Shown: positions 24,352 to 36,086, counted from the stretch's first letter. The stretch: DNA of 64,000 nucleotides from Candidatus Aerophobota bacterium (GCA_021163155.1 JAGGXI010000038.1:9822-73821), one strand, 5' to 3'. Numbers and translations are program-made. The notes: generated by a model not told the origin, from the sequence alone.

Positions 24352-25434
24352 ATGAGGAAGATTCTAACAATGTTAGGTATTGTTGTTATGATAATCTTTA
24401 CTTTCGGCCTGGTTTTTGCCGAAGGCCAAGAGGTTAGCAAGAAAGATCCCATAGTTATTAATATGGGTAACATTGATACTCCCTTTGAGCTTAATTTGAG
24501 CAATACAAATGGTCAATTCTCCTCTACAGACATAAAATGCAGAGCATTTAAGAAGATTCTAGAAGCAAAAAGCCATGGAAGATTTAAAGTGAAAATTTAT
24601 CCTAATGGTCAATTGGGAAATCAACAAGAAATGATGGAAATGAACAGAGAAGGATCTCTACAAATGACTGGATGCTCAGCCTCACCTATTGTTAGATATA
24701 CCAAAGAGTTTATGGCATTTCAGATTCCATATATTTTTAAAGACGTAAATGTAGCATTAAAAGCAATGAATGGCCCTTTAGGAGAAGAGTTTAATGAGTT
24801 ATTTGTGGAAAAAACTGGTATAAGATTTCTTGCTTGGGGGTTTGAGGGTTATTTCAATGTTGGTACAGTGAATAAGAAAGTTGTTGTTCCTTCTGATATG
24901 AAAGGCTTAAAGATAAGAAGTGGTATGTCTGCAATTAATGTGCAGATATTTAAACTTCTTGATGCAATTGCAACCCCAATACCTTTTACTGAAATTTATA
25001 CCTCATTGCAGCAAAGAGTCATTGATGGAGTGTCAACACCAACAGGGTTTCATTATGCATTGAATTTATATGAGCAGGAAAAATATTTAAATATGGCTGA
25101 TATTCTTTTTTCCTGGTCTCCAATCTCTATTAATGAAAAGTTTTATCGTTCTTTATCTAAAGAAGATCAATACCTCATTAAAGATGCTGCAGTAGAAGCT
25201 ATGAAGACCTTTCAAGGTATGGTATTATGGGGACGTAGTCTGTGGATGGAGGAATTAAAAAAACAAGGTATGGAAGTAATAATCCCTACGCCAGAACAAA
25301 AGGCTTTATGGATAAAAACTCTTAGAGATCCTATGATAAAATGGGCCAAAAAACAAATAGGTCCAGAATGGGTGGATAAGGTATTTAATGCTAGTAAGGA
25401 AGCAGAAGAAAAATTATACGGTTCTACCCAATAG
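24352..25434 (+). CDS. dctP: TRAP transporter substrate-binding protein (DctP family)
   Basis: A 360-aa periplasmic protein. Residues 1-23 form a signal peptide (MRKILTML, hydrophobic core, VFAEG). The body has TRAP binding-protein landmarks: YPNGQLGNQQEMMEM, FQIPYIF, and the carboxylate-binding arginine R189 in GLKIRSG. Such proteins bind organic acids with a free carboxylate. Its partners DctQ and DctM follow, so the system imports an acid using the ion gradient. A strong AAGGAGA precedes the ATG. The duplicated GntR-type block lies about 550 bp upstream. Confidence 0.9.
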   Translation: MRKILTMLGIVVMIIFTFGLVFAEGQEVSKKDPIVINMGNIDTPFELNLSNTNGQFSSTDIKCRAFKKILEAKSHGRFKVKIYPNGQLGNQQEMMEMNREGSLQMTGCSASPIVRYTKEFMAFQIPYIFKDVNVALKAMNGPLGEEFNELFVEKTGIRFLAWGFEGYFNVGTVNKKVVVPSDMKGLKIRSGMSAINVQIFKLLDAIATPIPFTEIYTSLQQRVIDGVSTPTGFHYALNLYEQEKYLNMADILFSWSPISINEKFYRSLSKEDQYLIKDAAVEAMKTFQGMVLWGRSLWMEELKKQGMEVIIPTPEQKALWIKTLRDPMIKWAKKQIGPEWVDKVFNASKEAEEKLYGSTQ

Positions 25435-25474
25435 ATATCGAAGTTAAAGCTGTTAAAATATTCATATTTATCAT

Positions 25475-25690
25475 AGATTTGGCAAACTATTAGAGTGCTT
25501 GGCCTGGCTATTGGAAAACCAATAAACCTCTTCCACCCTTCCTCTCCCTTAAGGGGGGTATAACCCTCACCTTAGTCCTCCCCCGTAAAGGGAGAGGGGA
25601 AGCGGAAGAAGTTCTGCTGGGTGAGGGTGAGGGTGACCCAGCCTCCCAATAGCCTCTAACTCTTGTTTTGCAAAGGGTGATTGAAGTCGC
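25475..25690. repeat. Repeat family 1 copy and inverted GC-rich repeat in the dctP-dctQ gap
   Basis: The 421-bp gap between dctP and dctQ holds no gene. It has ATTTGGCAAACTATTAGAGTG and GGCCTGGC (family 1), an internal CCTCCCCCGTAAAGGGAGAG fold, then AGCCTCCC and CTCTTGTTTTGCAAAG in inverted order relative to the copy at 10749. A second family 1 end, TTGCCGAATCTAGGTTT, is at 25800-25816. The fold could lower expression of dctQM relative to dctP. Confidence 0.65.
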
Positions 25691-25855
25691 CCTACCCATT
25701 AAAAAGAGTATTTTTGATTAGGGAAAAACCCTTTGAAAAATATAAGAATTAGACCTAATGCCATGTTTTGGAATTAACTTTAGCTAATATTATTCAAATT
25801 GCCGAATCTAGGTTTATATGTGAACAATTTTAGATAAAGGTGATTAGTAAAAACC

Positions 25856-26338
25856 ATGAATAAAATATTTTACTGGATTTGCAAAGTAGTTACTATCTTT
25901 TTAGTTCCATTAATGACGATTGTTGTCTTTACACAGGTTATCATGCGTTATGTTTTTTCATCTCCCTTTCCTTGGGCTGAGGAGTTATCCAGGTATATTT
26001 TAGTATGGATTTCATGCTTTGGAGCCGCTGTTGGAGTAAGAGAAGGGGTGCATGTAAGCATACTTACATTAAACAAACGATTGAAAGGGTGGATTAAATC
26101 TTTTGTAACGTTTGCCATCCATTTTCTAGAAATAGGTTTCTTTACTGTCACTACAATCTCAGGTACCTTTCTTTCCTTAGGTATGTGGAACATAGAATCT
26201 TCAGCCATGAGGATACACATGACATTGCCTTATATTGCAATTCCTATCAGCTTTTTTTTTATGATGATATTTAGTTTTGAGTCATTGATTAGAGATATAA
26301 AAAATATCTTTTTAATAAATAACAAAACTGGAATTTAG
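25856..26338 (+). CDS. dctQ: TRAP transporter small membrane subunit (DctQ)
   Basis: A 160-aa protein with four hydrophobic spans and the family hallmark VIMRYVFSSPFPWAEELSRY in the first loop, then GVREGVHVSI. It stabilises and couples the large permease in the inner membrane. The dctM start lies 10 bp after its stop. Confidence 0.88.
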   Translation: MNKIFYWICKVVTIFLVPLMTIVVFTQVIMRYVFSSPFPWAEELSRYILVWISCFGAAVGVREGVHVSILTLNKRLKGWIKSFVTFAIHFLEIGFFTVTTISGTFLSLGMWNIESSAMRIHMTLPYIAIPISFFFMMIFSFESLIRDIKNIFLINNKTGI

Positions 26339-26348
26339 GAGAAATACC

Positions 26349-27626
26349 TTGCTGATACTGTTTTTCATAATATTTTTACTTGCCATAGTGATAGGTTTAC
26401 CCGTAGCATGGGCTCTGGGAGTAAGCGGTCTTATAGCTATGCCTCTTATGGACTTGCCTCTCAGTATAGTTCCTAGAAAAATTTTTATGGGTATGAACAT
26501 ATATGTACTGATGTGTATACCATTCTTCATCTTAACTGGAGAAATAATGGCTAGAGGAGGACTCACAAAGAGATTATTGAATTTTGCAGTTCTTCTAGTT
26601 GGTAGAATAAAAGGGGGCTTATCTTTAGCAAATGTTTTGGCAAGTATGCTATTTGGCGGAATTACGGGTTCGGCGGTTGCTGATGCAAGTGCATTGGGTT
26701 CTATAGAAATACCTATGATGGTAGAGAATGGGTATGATGCAGATTTTTCTGCAGCGATTACTTCTGCTTCTGCATGTATAGGGCCTATAATTCCTCCGAG
26801 TATACCAGTAGTTATATATTCAATGGCAGTTGGTGGTGGAGTTTCAATAGGTGCTTTATTTGCAGCAGGTATAGTCCCTGGTATTTTGGTGGGAGTGGCT
26901 CTGATGTTAGCTTGCTATATAATTTCAAAAATAAGAGATTATCCAAGAAGAGAGCAAAGAGTAGCAATTAAAGATCTTTTAATTGGCTTTAAAGATGCAT
27001 TTTTAGCACTTATGACTCCCATTATTATTTTAGGTGGTGTAATAGGAGGTGTATTCTCACCTACAGAAGCCGGGGCAATAGCTGTTGTATATTCTTTTAT
27101 CATTTCATTTTTTGTTTATCACGAATTAAAACTTTCTGATTTGCCAAGTTTGTTTTTACGAAGTGGTAGAACCTCTGCAATGGTAATGATCATAATTGGT
27201 ACGTCCAGCATCTTTGGGATGGTCATTGCGTATGGGCAAGTAGGATTAAAACTTGGAGAGTTTTTAAAACCAATGGGTTATTATGGTTTCATCCTGTCGG
27301 TAAATATTATCTTACTTATTGTAGGTGGTTTCATGGATAATAATCCTGCCATAATAATTTTAGCTCCAATTTTTGCACCTATAGCAGCCAGGCTGGGAAT
27401 AAATCCCATTCATTTTGGTATTATTTTTGTCATGAATCTTATTATTGGTTTAATTACTCCTCCACTGGGGGAAGTTCTTTTTGTTGCTGCTCCACTTGCA
27501 GGCATATCATTCGAAAAGGTTACAAAGGCAGTTTTGCCATTTATGATCATAGAAATTGGAGTTCTCTTGTTAGTAAGTTATATACCTTCTATTTCGCTAT
27601 GGGCACCTAAAATACTTGGTTTTTAA
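26349..27626 (+). CDS. dctM: TRAP transporter large permease (DctM)
   Basis: A 425-aa very hydrophobic protein with about twelve spans and DctM signatures such as GSAVADASALGSIEIPMM, ACIGPIIPPSIP and PTEAGAIAVVYS. It carries the substrate across the membrane with Na+ or H+. It starts at TTG 26349 with TAGGAG eight bases before; no nearby ATG fits the family start. It completes the DctPQM set. Confidence 0.92.
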   Translation: MLILFFIIFLLAIVIGLPVAWALGVSGLIAMPLMDLPLSIVPRKIFMGMNIYVLMCIPFFILTGEIMARGGLTKRLLNFAVLLVGRIKGGLSLANVLASMLFGGITGSAVADASALGSIEIPMMVENGYDADFSAAITSASACIGPIIPPSIPVVIYSMAVGGGVSIGALFAAGIVPGILVGVALMLACYIISKIRDYPRREQRVAIKDLLIGFKDAFLALMTPIIILGGVIGGVFSPTEAGAIAVVYSFIISFFVYHELKLSDLPSLFLRSGRTSAMVMIIIGTSSIFGMVIAYGQVGLKLGEFLKPMGYYGFILSVNIILLIVGGFMDNNPAIIILAPIFAPIAARLGINPIHFGIIFVMNLIIGLITPPLGEVLFVAAPLAGISFEKVTKAVLPFMIIEIGVLLLVSYIPSISLWAPKILGF

Positions 27627-27704
27627 TTAAAAATGTTATTTAGATTTACGGGGAAAAAATTATAAACAAAAACTTAAATTATATAAAGTAAATGGAGGAA
27701 AATT

Positions 27705-28562
27705 ATGGAAGTAAAAAATACCGTATGTCTTAACTCTACTGGTAAACTTAAACGTGTTCTACTATGTAAGCCAAAATATTACAAGCTTCTTCCCATTAGT
27801 GATGTAGCTAGGGATCTCGCTGATAAAGGAGTTGAGCAGAACAGGAATGAGGCATTAAAGATACACAAGGAGTTAGAAAATGTTTTTATTGATTTGGGCA
27901 CTGATATTAGCTGGGTGGAACCAACTGAAGGATTTGGATGGCAAATATCAACTAGAGATACAGGGGTTAATACGCCCAAGGGAATGTTAATAGGGAGATT
28001 TCGTTATGCTGAGCGCAAAGGAGAAGAGATTTGCGTAAGGAAAACATATGAGAAGTTAGGAGAAAAAGTAGTAGGGCAAATTACCAGGGGTTGTGTAGAA
28101 GGAGGTGATTGTTTTTTAATAAATGAAAACACACTAATTATAGGAAATGGTAATCGCAGTACCTATTCTGGATTTAAGAATGCAAAAGAGATTTTGAATC
28201 CCTATGGAATACGAGTTTTTGTTGTTGAATTTCTTTCTAAGTGGAATCACTTAGACATGATTTTTTCACCTGTTGCTGAAAAATTAGCATTAGTTTGTGA
28301 AGATGCGGTCCCAGATTATCTAATTGGGCTTCTTGATGCACTTGGATGGGAGATTATAAGGCTTCCAGGTGAATATGCATTTAAGGGTGAGATTAACATG
28401 GCTGCTCTTGGAGATGGAAAAGTACTTTCATTTCGAGGAAACAGGATTAACAAGATGCTTAAAGCAAGAGGATTAGAGGTTTATGATCCAGAGTTTAGCT
28501 TTTTTGTGGCTGCTGGTATTGGACCGCATTGTGCGACTCTTGAGCTAGAAAGGGAGCCTTAA
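27705..28562 (+). CDS. Guanidine-modifying enzyme (arginine deiminase / dimethylargininase fold)
   Basis: A 285-aa pentein-fold protein. The catalytic set is complete: R84-D85 in STRDTG, E132-G-G-D135, H182 in WNHLD and the nucleophile C276 in GPHCATLEL. Such enzymes hydrolyse guanidines to ureas (arginine deiminase, DDAH) or move amidino groups. Length is close to DDAH and shorter than classical arginine deiminase (~410 aa). It lies 78 bp behind the TRAP permease gene, so the imported acid probably carries a guanidino group. Its ureido product could be split by the carbamoyltransferase at 17507. Start ATG has TGGAGGA. Confidence 0.85.
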   Translation: MEVKNTVCLNSTGKLKRVLLCKPKYYKLLPISDVARDLADKGVEQNRNEALKIHKELENVFIDLGTDISWVEPTEGFGWQISTRDTGVNTPKGMLIGRFRYAERKGEEICVRKTYEKLGEKVVGQITRGCVEGGDCFLINENTLIIGNGNRSTYSGFKNAKEILNPYGIRVFVVEFLSKWNHLDMIFSPVAEKLALVCEDAVPDYLIGLLDALGWEIIRLPGEYAFKGEINMAALGDGKVLSFRGNRINKMLKARGLEVYDPEFSFFVAAGIGPHCATLELEREP

Positions 28563-28641
28563 ATTTGGTTTCATAATTGTTCTGATATATTTCTATAACC
28601 TCAATATAAAATTTGAAATTAAAGATTGAGAGGTATTTAGT

Positions 28642-29655
28642 ATGGAAAGAAAGGAAATTTCGAATTTAAATAATTTAATTTGGTTGTTAGATGATGTTTT
28701 TGATTCACATTTAATAGAAAAGATAAGGGAGATTTTAAATAAACATGGTTACAATTTGATTACTACGAGGGGTAACAATTTTGAGCATGATTACACTAAA
28801 TATGCTAAGAGTGTAAAAGGTATTTTACTACAGGTTGGTTTTCCATTAGGTGAAGAGGCCATAAAAGGACTAAAATCTTGTAAGATTATAGCGGTTACCG
28901 GTATAGGTATTGATGATCTTGATATAAATGCAGCTACAAAATATAGGGTTGTTGTTACTAATGTGCCTGTTTTTTGTGTTGATGAAGTTTCTGATCATGC
29001 TTTAGCTCTAATTTTAGCACTTAATAGGCGATTACCAGATTGTCAAAATATGACTAAAAGTGGTTTATGGGACGCTGTTAATCTTAAATCCATAAGAAGA
29101 CTCAAAGGCCAGGTTCTTGGAATAATTGGATTTGGTAAAATTGGAAAATTAGTTGCTAAAAAGGCAAAATGTTTTGGTTTACAAGTTAAAGTATATGATC
29201 CATATATATCTAAATCAGAAGTTAACAGCTTAAAAATCAAAGATGTAGGGTTTGATGAATTAATAAGCACTGCTGATTACATCTCTTTACATTTACCTCT
29301 AAATAAAGAAACATATCATATGATAAATTCAAAGTTTTTTAACTCTATGAAAAAAACAGCTTATCTAATAAATGTTTCTAGAGGGGAAATAATAGATGAA
29401 TCTGCATTGATAAATGCATTGAAAACAGAAAGAATTGCAGGAGCTAGTCTGGATGTTTTATCTCATGAACCTCCTGAAATAACTAATCCATTACTATCAA
29501 TGAAAAATGTTATAGTTACTCCTCATTCAGCGTTTATTTCTGAAGATTCATTGAAGAATCTCATAGAGATTTCCACAAAATCTATTATTGACTTTTTTGA
29601 AGGGAAGAAACCTGAAAATATTATTAATCCTCAGGTTTTAAAAAATTATAGATGA
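28642..29655 (+). CDS. D-isomer-specific 2-hydroxyacid dehydrogenase
   Basis: A 337-aa NAD-dependent dehydrogenase. The nucleotide motif GFGKIG is at 163-168, with an acidic residue after beta-2 (VYDPY, D186) that indicates NAD over NADP. The catalytic triad is R247 (VSRGE), E276 (HEPPE) and H295 (TPHSAF). It interconverts a 2-hydroxy acid and 2-oxoacid, in the same chemistry space as LarA and the UxaA-like lyase. It is the last gene of the plus-strand island. Phosphoglycerate dehydrogenase is possible, but there is no C-terminal ACT domain. Confidence 0.88.
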   Translation: MERKEISNLNNLIWLLDDVFDSHLIEKIREILNKHGYNLITTRGNNFEHDYTKYAKSVKGILLQVGFPLGEEAIKGLKSCKIIAVTGIGIDDLDINAATKYRVVVTNVPVFCVDEVSDHALALILALNRRLPDCQNMTKSGLWDAVNLKSIRRLKGQVLGIIGFGKIGKLVAKKAKCFGLQVKVYDPYISKSEVNSLKIKDVGFDELISTADYISLHLPLNKETYHMINSKFFNSMKKTAYLINVSRGEIIDESALINALKTERIAGASLDVLSHEPPEITNPLLSMKNVIVTPHSAFISEDSLKNLIEISTKSIIDFFEGKKPENIINPQVLKNYR

Positions 29656-29780
29656 ACCCAGATTCGGCAAACTGTTAGAGCGCTTAGTCTGAGTAGAGGA
29701 GGCCAATAAATTTCTTCCGCTCCCTTGAGGTGAGGATTGTGTTTTAGCTAATATTATTCAAATTGCTGAATCCAGGTTTA
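29655..29780 (+). repeat. Dispersed repeat family 1 copy
   Basis: Begins AACCCAGATTCGGCAAACTG right after the dehydrogenase stop, continues AGAGCGCTTAGTCTGAG and GAGGCCAATAAATTTC, and ends with a degenerate AATTGCTGAATCCAGGTTT. It fills the convergent gap between the island and the minus-strand genes. Confidence 0.7.
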
Positions 29781-29822
29781 AGAATTTACCCGGCATTTAG
29801 AGATAAATCAAAGTAGTCAAAT

Positions 29823-30122
29823 TTAAAATGAAGACGTGTTATGTTCTCCGAGTTTAGTTAATTTATCTATTAATTTTCTTAACTTTTTAGGAAATGCTTT
29901 TATAAACTTCTCTGCTTTCCGGGTAGCTACTGCTCCCTGTAGGGATGGCTTAATTAAATCTTGCTCTTCTAAAATTCTCAAAGAGTATCTAACTTTATGT
30001 TGTGGACAACCACTCAATTCGGATAACTTTATAATGCCAATAGGACTATTCTCAATAACAAATTTTAAAATGGTAATATGTCTTCCTAATAATTCTACTT
30101 CCTCATTAAGTTTACTTAACAT
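29823..30122 (-). CDS. Small winged-helix DNA-binding protein
   Basis: A 99-aa protein with a predicted wHTH (IGIIKLSELSGCPQHKVRYS then LRILEEQDLIKPS) and a basic tail with a short amphipathic helix (AFPKKLRKLIDKLTKLGE). It resembles the small predicted regulators common in archaea and deep-branching bacteria. The target is not evident. It stands alone between repeat copies on either side. Confidence 0.65.
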   Translation of the reverse strand: MLSKLNEEVELLGRHITILKFVIENSPIGIIKLSELSGCPQHKVRYSLRILEEQDLIKPSLQGAVATRKAEKFIKAFPKKLRKLIDKLTKLGEHNTSSF

Positions 30123-30212
30123 TGCTTATCCCCCCTTCCATCAAAGTTAATTGAGGTTAATAATATCCCCTGCCCTCCTACTAATAAAATATTGGTTACT
30201 TTATTTATTATA

Positions 30213-30292
30213 GTTCAACCCAGATAAGGTAATCGGGAGGTTAAAACCTCCCTTACCCAGGTCCGTCAACTTAACACTACTGAATCTGAGTT
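30213..30292. repeat. Dispersed repeat family 1 copy
   Basis: Contains AACCCAGATAAGGTAATCGG, the hairpin GGGAGGTTAAAACCTCCC, ACCCAGGTCCGTCAACTT and an end CTGAATCTGAGTT. It sits in the ~290-bp spacer between the wHTH gene and the DUF4416 gene; that spacer otherwise shows only low-complexity sequence. Confidence 0.7.
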
Positions 30293-30415
30293 CGATTTTC
30301 CTAATTGATAGTCGCAAGACTCAGAACCTTTAAATAGTCTATAGCTATGGCTGAATCATCGCAGGCTTTAGCCTCTCACATCTCACGTTTCACCTCTTAC
30401 GCATCACTTTTTTAT

Positions 30416-30988
30416 TTACCCTTTTAATCCTTTAATCCTATTCTTACGCAACCTAAAGGAGTTTAGCTGTTGGATATAAATCTCTCGTATATGCTCAAAA
30501 ATCTCAAGATATTCAGGGCTTCTATAGTCGGGGTAGGTCCATTCCCATGGAGCAAATCCCTTTTTTCTTCTGTATCTGAGGGTAACCTCAGCATAAATTC
30601 CTTTGCCAAGATAAAGACGGTGTTGATAATTCTTTGTTGTAGCCATAACTACCTTAGCAAGGGTGAGATAACCAGGGTCAAGGTTTAAATGGCGAGTATG
30701 AGAATAGGGATAAAAAAATTTTTTCTCAAGTTCATTAGTGAATAATTTAGCTTCTATAATTTCTTCGGGACTAATTAATCTTTTAAAGCTGATAAATTTT
30801 CTCTTTAACTTTTCACCCATCTCCTTTTTGTAGTAGGGGGTAAAATTAAAAAGCAAAACAGAACTCTTAAAATCGATGGGGCCGAATTTCTGACTCATCA
30901 TATCCTCTGCTTGAGAAAATAAATCTTTTTCACTGGAAAGCATACCTACAATTAACTTCACTGAAATAGGTTGTTTGACTTTTCCCAC
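30416..30988 (-). CDS. DUF4416 family protein
   Basis: A 190-aa protein matching DUF4416: PISVKLIVGMLSSEKDLFSQ, FGPIDFKSSVLLFNFTPYY, KKEMGEKLKRKFISFKRLI, NLDPGYLTLAKVVMATTKNY and GIYAEVTLRY, WTYPDYRS. The function is unknown. Members are common in anaerobes. It is the last gene of the pyrG-rnfA-rnfB-pyrD-caxA run, 13 bp after the exchanger. Confidence 0.82.
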   Translation of the reverse strand: MGKVKQPISVKLIVGMLSSEKDLFSQAEDMMSQKFGPIDFKSSVLLFNFTPYYKKEMGEKLKRKFISFKRLISPEEIIEAKLFTNELEKKFFYPYSHTRHLNLDPGYLTLAKVVMATTKNYQHRLYLGKGIYAEVTLRYRRKKGFAPWEWTYPDYRSPEYLEIFEHIREIYIQQLNSFRLRKNRIKGLKG

Positions 30989-31001
30989 AACTTACTTCCC
31001 A

Positions 31002-32000
31002 CTATTTTATTACTAAAATTAAAAAATATCCTCCAATAGCAAGAGTCACTATCATCGCTATAGCATCATAACCCAATTTTAAAAAAGACTTGCGAGATCT
31101 ATAAATCAACCCTACTATTACTATAGCAGTGAGAATTATACCCAGGATAGCGGTAATTAAATGATTAATAGAGATATATCCTAAGAGTTCACCCTTCCGA
31201 AAGAAAAGGTCACACACAGGGATAATCATCATATCAAGAAAATTTGCTCCTAAGATATTTCCTATGGACATATCAAGAGAAAACTTAAGACTGCTTATGG
31301 AAATCACTAATTCCGGTAGAGAAGTAGCCACAGCAAGAAAACTTGTCCCCACCAATGTCTCACTTAAACTCATTACCTTTGCTATATCTTCTCCAATTGT
31401 AGAGAGCCATATTCCCAAAAAAACAATAGCAATAAAGCATAAGGAAAACTTTATAATTAGAGGAGCTAATCTATTTCTTTCTTCTTTTTTTCCAAAAGAA
31501 GAAATCTTTTTGTTTCTTTTATCATACTGGAATACAAGTATCAACCCTATAATGTAGATAAGGAGAATAATGAGGCTATCCAACCCAAATCCAAAAATAC
31601 CTAATTTAATATTTGACTGAAATCTAATAAGGATAAAGAATGAAATAATTCCAAGGGAAATTATGCATAAACCACTGGGGAGAATATGGTTTATCTCCAC
31701 TCCCTTTAATAAAGGGCCTTTACCCTGAATTAAATCTAAGAGGGCTATAATCATTAAATTTGCAACAATGGAACCAAAAATATTACCTACAGCTAAATTA
31801 GGAGAGCCAACAACAGTTATTGAACTAACACTGGTAACAAACTCAGGAAGGGTGGTAGCTAAGGCTAAAAAGAAAAAACCCATTAAACCTCTTGTAATAT
31901 TAGTCTTTGCACAGATGGCGTCCGCATATAAAGATAATCTATACCCTACAAAAAGAATGAGCAAAGCACAAATAAAAAATTTTAACCAGATAAATATCAA
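31002..32000 (-). CDS. Calcium/sodium antiporter, CaxA/YrbG type
   Basis: A 332-aa membrane protein of about ten spans with the two inverted alpha-repeats of the Ca2+:cation antiporter superfamily, LALATTLPEFVTSVSS and AVATSLPELVISISS. The acidic residues in these motifs form the ion site. It probably exports Ca2+ in exchange for Na+ or H+. It lies 9 bp behind pyrD on the minus strand. Confidence 0.88.
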   Translation of the reverse strand: MIFIWLKFFICALLILFVGYRLSLYADAICAKTNITRGLMGFFFLALATTLPEFVTSVSSITVVGSPNLAVGNIFGSIVANLMIIALLDLIQGKGPLLKGVEINHILPSGLCIISLGIISFFILIRFQSNIKLGIFGFGLDSLIILLIYIIGLILVFQYDKRNKKISSFGKKEERNRLAPLIIKFSLCFIAIVFLGIWLSTIGEDIAKVMSLSETLVGTSFLAVATSLPELVISISSLKFSLDMSIGNILGANFLDMMIIPVCDLFFRKGELLGYISINHLITAILGIILTAIVIVGLIYRSRKSFLKLGYDAIAMIVTLAIGGYFLILVIK

Positions 32001-32009
32001 TCTATTTCC

Positions 32010-32933
32010 TTAATTTATGTTAATGGTTCCTATTAACTCCCTAAAATTGCCAATCCCTTTTTTATTTAAGTACTCTCTAATCCCCTCCTTCACCTTGAAG
32101 GGAGTTTGAGGGTCCACAAAATTTGCTGTTCCTATAGCTATTGCACTTGCCCCGGCAAGGATAAATTCTAAAGCATCTTCTGTACTCATAATTCCCCCCA
32201 TTCCAATTATAGGTAAACCTACTTTTTGAAATACTTGCCAAACCATCCTTACAGCAACAGGCTTTATCGCTGGCCCAGAAAGCCCTCCGGTAATATTACC
32301 TAATTTTGGTTTTCTTGTCTCTACATCAATAGCCATACCCCATAATGTATTTATCAAGGATAAAGCATCTGCTCCTCCTTCTTTGGCGGCCTGAGCAATT
32401 TCTACAATATCAGTTACATTAGGAGTAAGTTTAACTATAAGAGGAAAATCAACAACATTTTTTAAGCCCTTAACCAAAGAAAAGACTAATTTTGGTTTGG
32501 TGCCTAAAATAAACCCCCCTTTTAGGACATTAGGGCAGGATATATTAACCTCTAAGCCATCAATCCCTTCTAAGTGACTTAATCTTTGCCCAAGATGGAA
32601 ATAATCCTCCTCATCTTCTCCACCAATACTTACAATTATCCTTGTATTTAGTTTTTGCAAAAAGGGGAATTTTGTCTTTATAAATACTTCTACGCCGGGA
32701 TTTTCTAATCCAATAGCATTTAAAAGGCCGCAAGGGGTTTCTGCCAGGCGAGGAGGCAAATTTCCTTCTCTTGGTTCCATGGTTACCGTCTTAGTTACTA
32801 TACCCCCTAATTCATTAATATCTATTAACTGAGAATACTCTTCTCCAAAACCAAATGTCCCTCCAGCAACCAAAACAGGATTTCCAAAATTAATCCCCCC
32901 AATTTCGATTCTTAAACTTTCATCCTCTTTCAC
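32010..32933 (-). CDS. pyrD: Dihydroorotate dehydrogenase, class 1B catalytic subunit
   Basis: A 307-aa FMN enzyme of pyrimidine synthesis. Class 1 features are GGTFGFGEEY, TKTVTMEPREGNLPPR, LLNAIGLENPGV, and the catalytic cysteine in NISCPNV. IIGMGGIMSTEDALEFILAG binds the FMN phosphate. Class 1B enzymes normally pair with PyrK to pass electrons to NAD+; no pyrK is adjacent. Instead the gene overlaps rnfB by 4 bp. This may indicate another electron acceptor. Confidence 0.9.
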   Translation of the reverse strand: MKEDESLRIEIGGINFGNPVLVAGGTFGFGEEYSQLIDINELGGIVTKTVTMEPREGNLPPRLAETPCGLLNAIGLENPGVEVFIKTKFPFLQKLNTRIIVSIGGEDEEDYFHLGQRLSHLEGIDGLEVNISCPNVLKGGFILGTKPKLVFSLVKGLKNVVDFPLIVKLTPNVTDIVEIAQAAKEGGADALSLINTLWGMAIDVETRKPKLGNITGGLSGPAIKPVAVRMVWQVFQKVGLPIIGMGGIMSTEDALEFILAGASAIAIGTANFVDPQTPFKVKEGIREYLNKKGIGNFRELIGTININ

Positions 32934-33736
32934 TCATTCATTCCTATTTCTACTATTACATCTCGGGGACATTTTTGGGCACATACACCACAACCCTGGC
33001 AATTTCTCTCATCTATATAAGGAAGCCCATTTATCATATGGCAAGCATCGAAAGGACAAATTCTTTCACAAATCCCACAGCCTATACAAGATTTTAGACA
33101 AATCTCCCGTGCCTTCTTCCCTTTATCCAAAGAAGCACAAGCTATTTTATATTGAACATCTCTATTTAGAATTTCTAAGGAGATTAAATTTCTCGGACAA
33201 GCTTTTACACAACTTCCGCATCCAGTACATTTAACAATATCAATCTCTGGCAAGCCTTTCACCATAGTGATAGCATCAAAAAGGCAAGCATCTTCGCAAT
33301 CTCCATAGCCAAGACAACCATAACAGCATGCTAAATCCGCTCCTAAAATCATATCTGCTGCACTACATTTTTTGATACCTTCATAATCTGCCTTTTTCAT
33401 CTTTTCGCCATTATGGGCTCTACAATGAACAAAAGCTATTTTTTTCTCTGTTGATTTTAGCTCTACTCCCATTATTTTAGCTATTCCCTGAGCAATACTT
33501 TCCCCTCCAACTACGCAGGCATTAATAGAAGCATTCCCCTTAACAATCTCTTCCGCATAATTACGGCAACTCGCATGTCCACAACCACCACAATTAGCTC
33601 CAGGGAGAGCTTCCAAAATTTTCTCTATCTTAGGGTCCTCCTCAATCTTAAATTTTACATTAGCAATAGATAAAATAAAAGCAAAAAGAGCTCCTAAACC
33701 TCCCATTGTAGCAACAGAAATTAAAATTAAATTCAT
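32930..33736 (-). CDS. rnfB: RnfB-like electron-transport Fe-S protein
   Basis: A 268-aa protein with one N-terminal transmembrane helix (LILISVATMGGLGALFAFIL), the Fe-S domain signature LPGANCGGCGHASC, then several [4Fe-4S] clusters (CLGYGDCEDAC, CTGCGSCVKACP, CIGCGICERICP, CQGCGVCAQKCP). RnfB passes electrons from ferredoxin into the Na+/H+-pumping Rnf complex. rnfA lies 20 bp upstream. rnfC, D, G and E are not in the window; pyrG stands where they would be expected. Confidence 0.88.
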   Translation of the reverse strand: MNLILISVATMGGLGALFAFILSIANVKFKIEEDPKIEKILEALPGANCGGCGHASCRNYAEEIVKGNASINACVVGGESIAQGIAKIMGVELKSTEKKIAFVHCRAHNGEKMKKADYEGIKKCSAADMILGADLACCYGCLGYGDCEDACLFDAITMVKGLPEIDIVKCTGCGSCVKACPRNLISLEILNRDVQYKIACASLDKGKKAREICLKSCIGCGICERICPFDACHMINGLPYIDERNCQGCGVCAQKCPRDVIVEIGMNE

Positions 33737-33756
33737 TTTTTCTCCCCAACTTTATA

Positions 33757-35930
<2,174 letters not shown>

Positions 35931-36086
35931 TTACCTGTTTTCCCAATTTTCTCACTCCGCCAGTGTAAAATTATCTCATGGTTCATAGCAAATTCAAAAC
36001 AAAGTTTAAATTACCTCATCGTTTATGTGGAAGCAAAATCTTGTATCCGCTGTTAGACAAAACAGTAATATCATTATCTTTTCATT

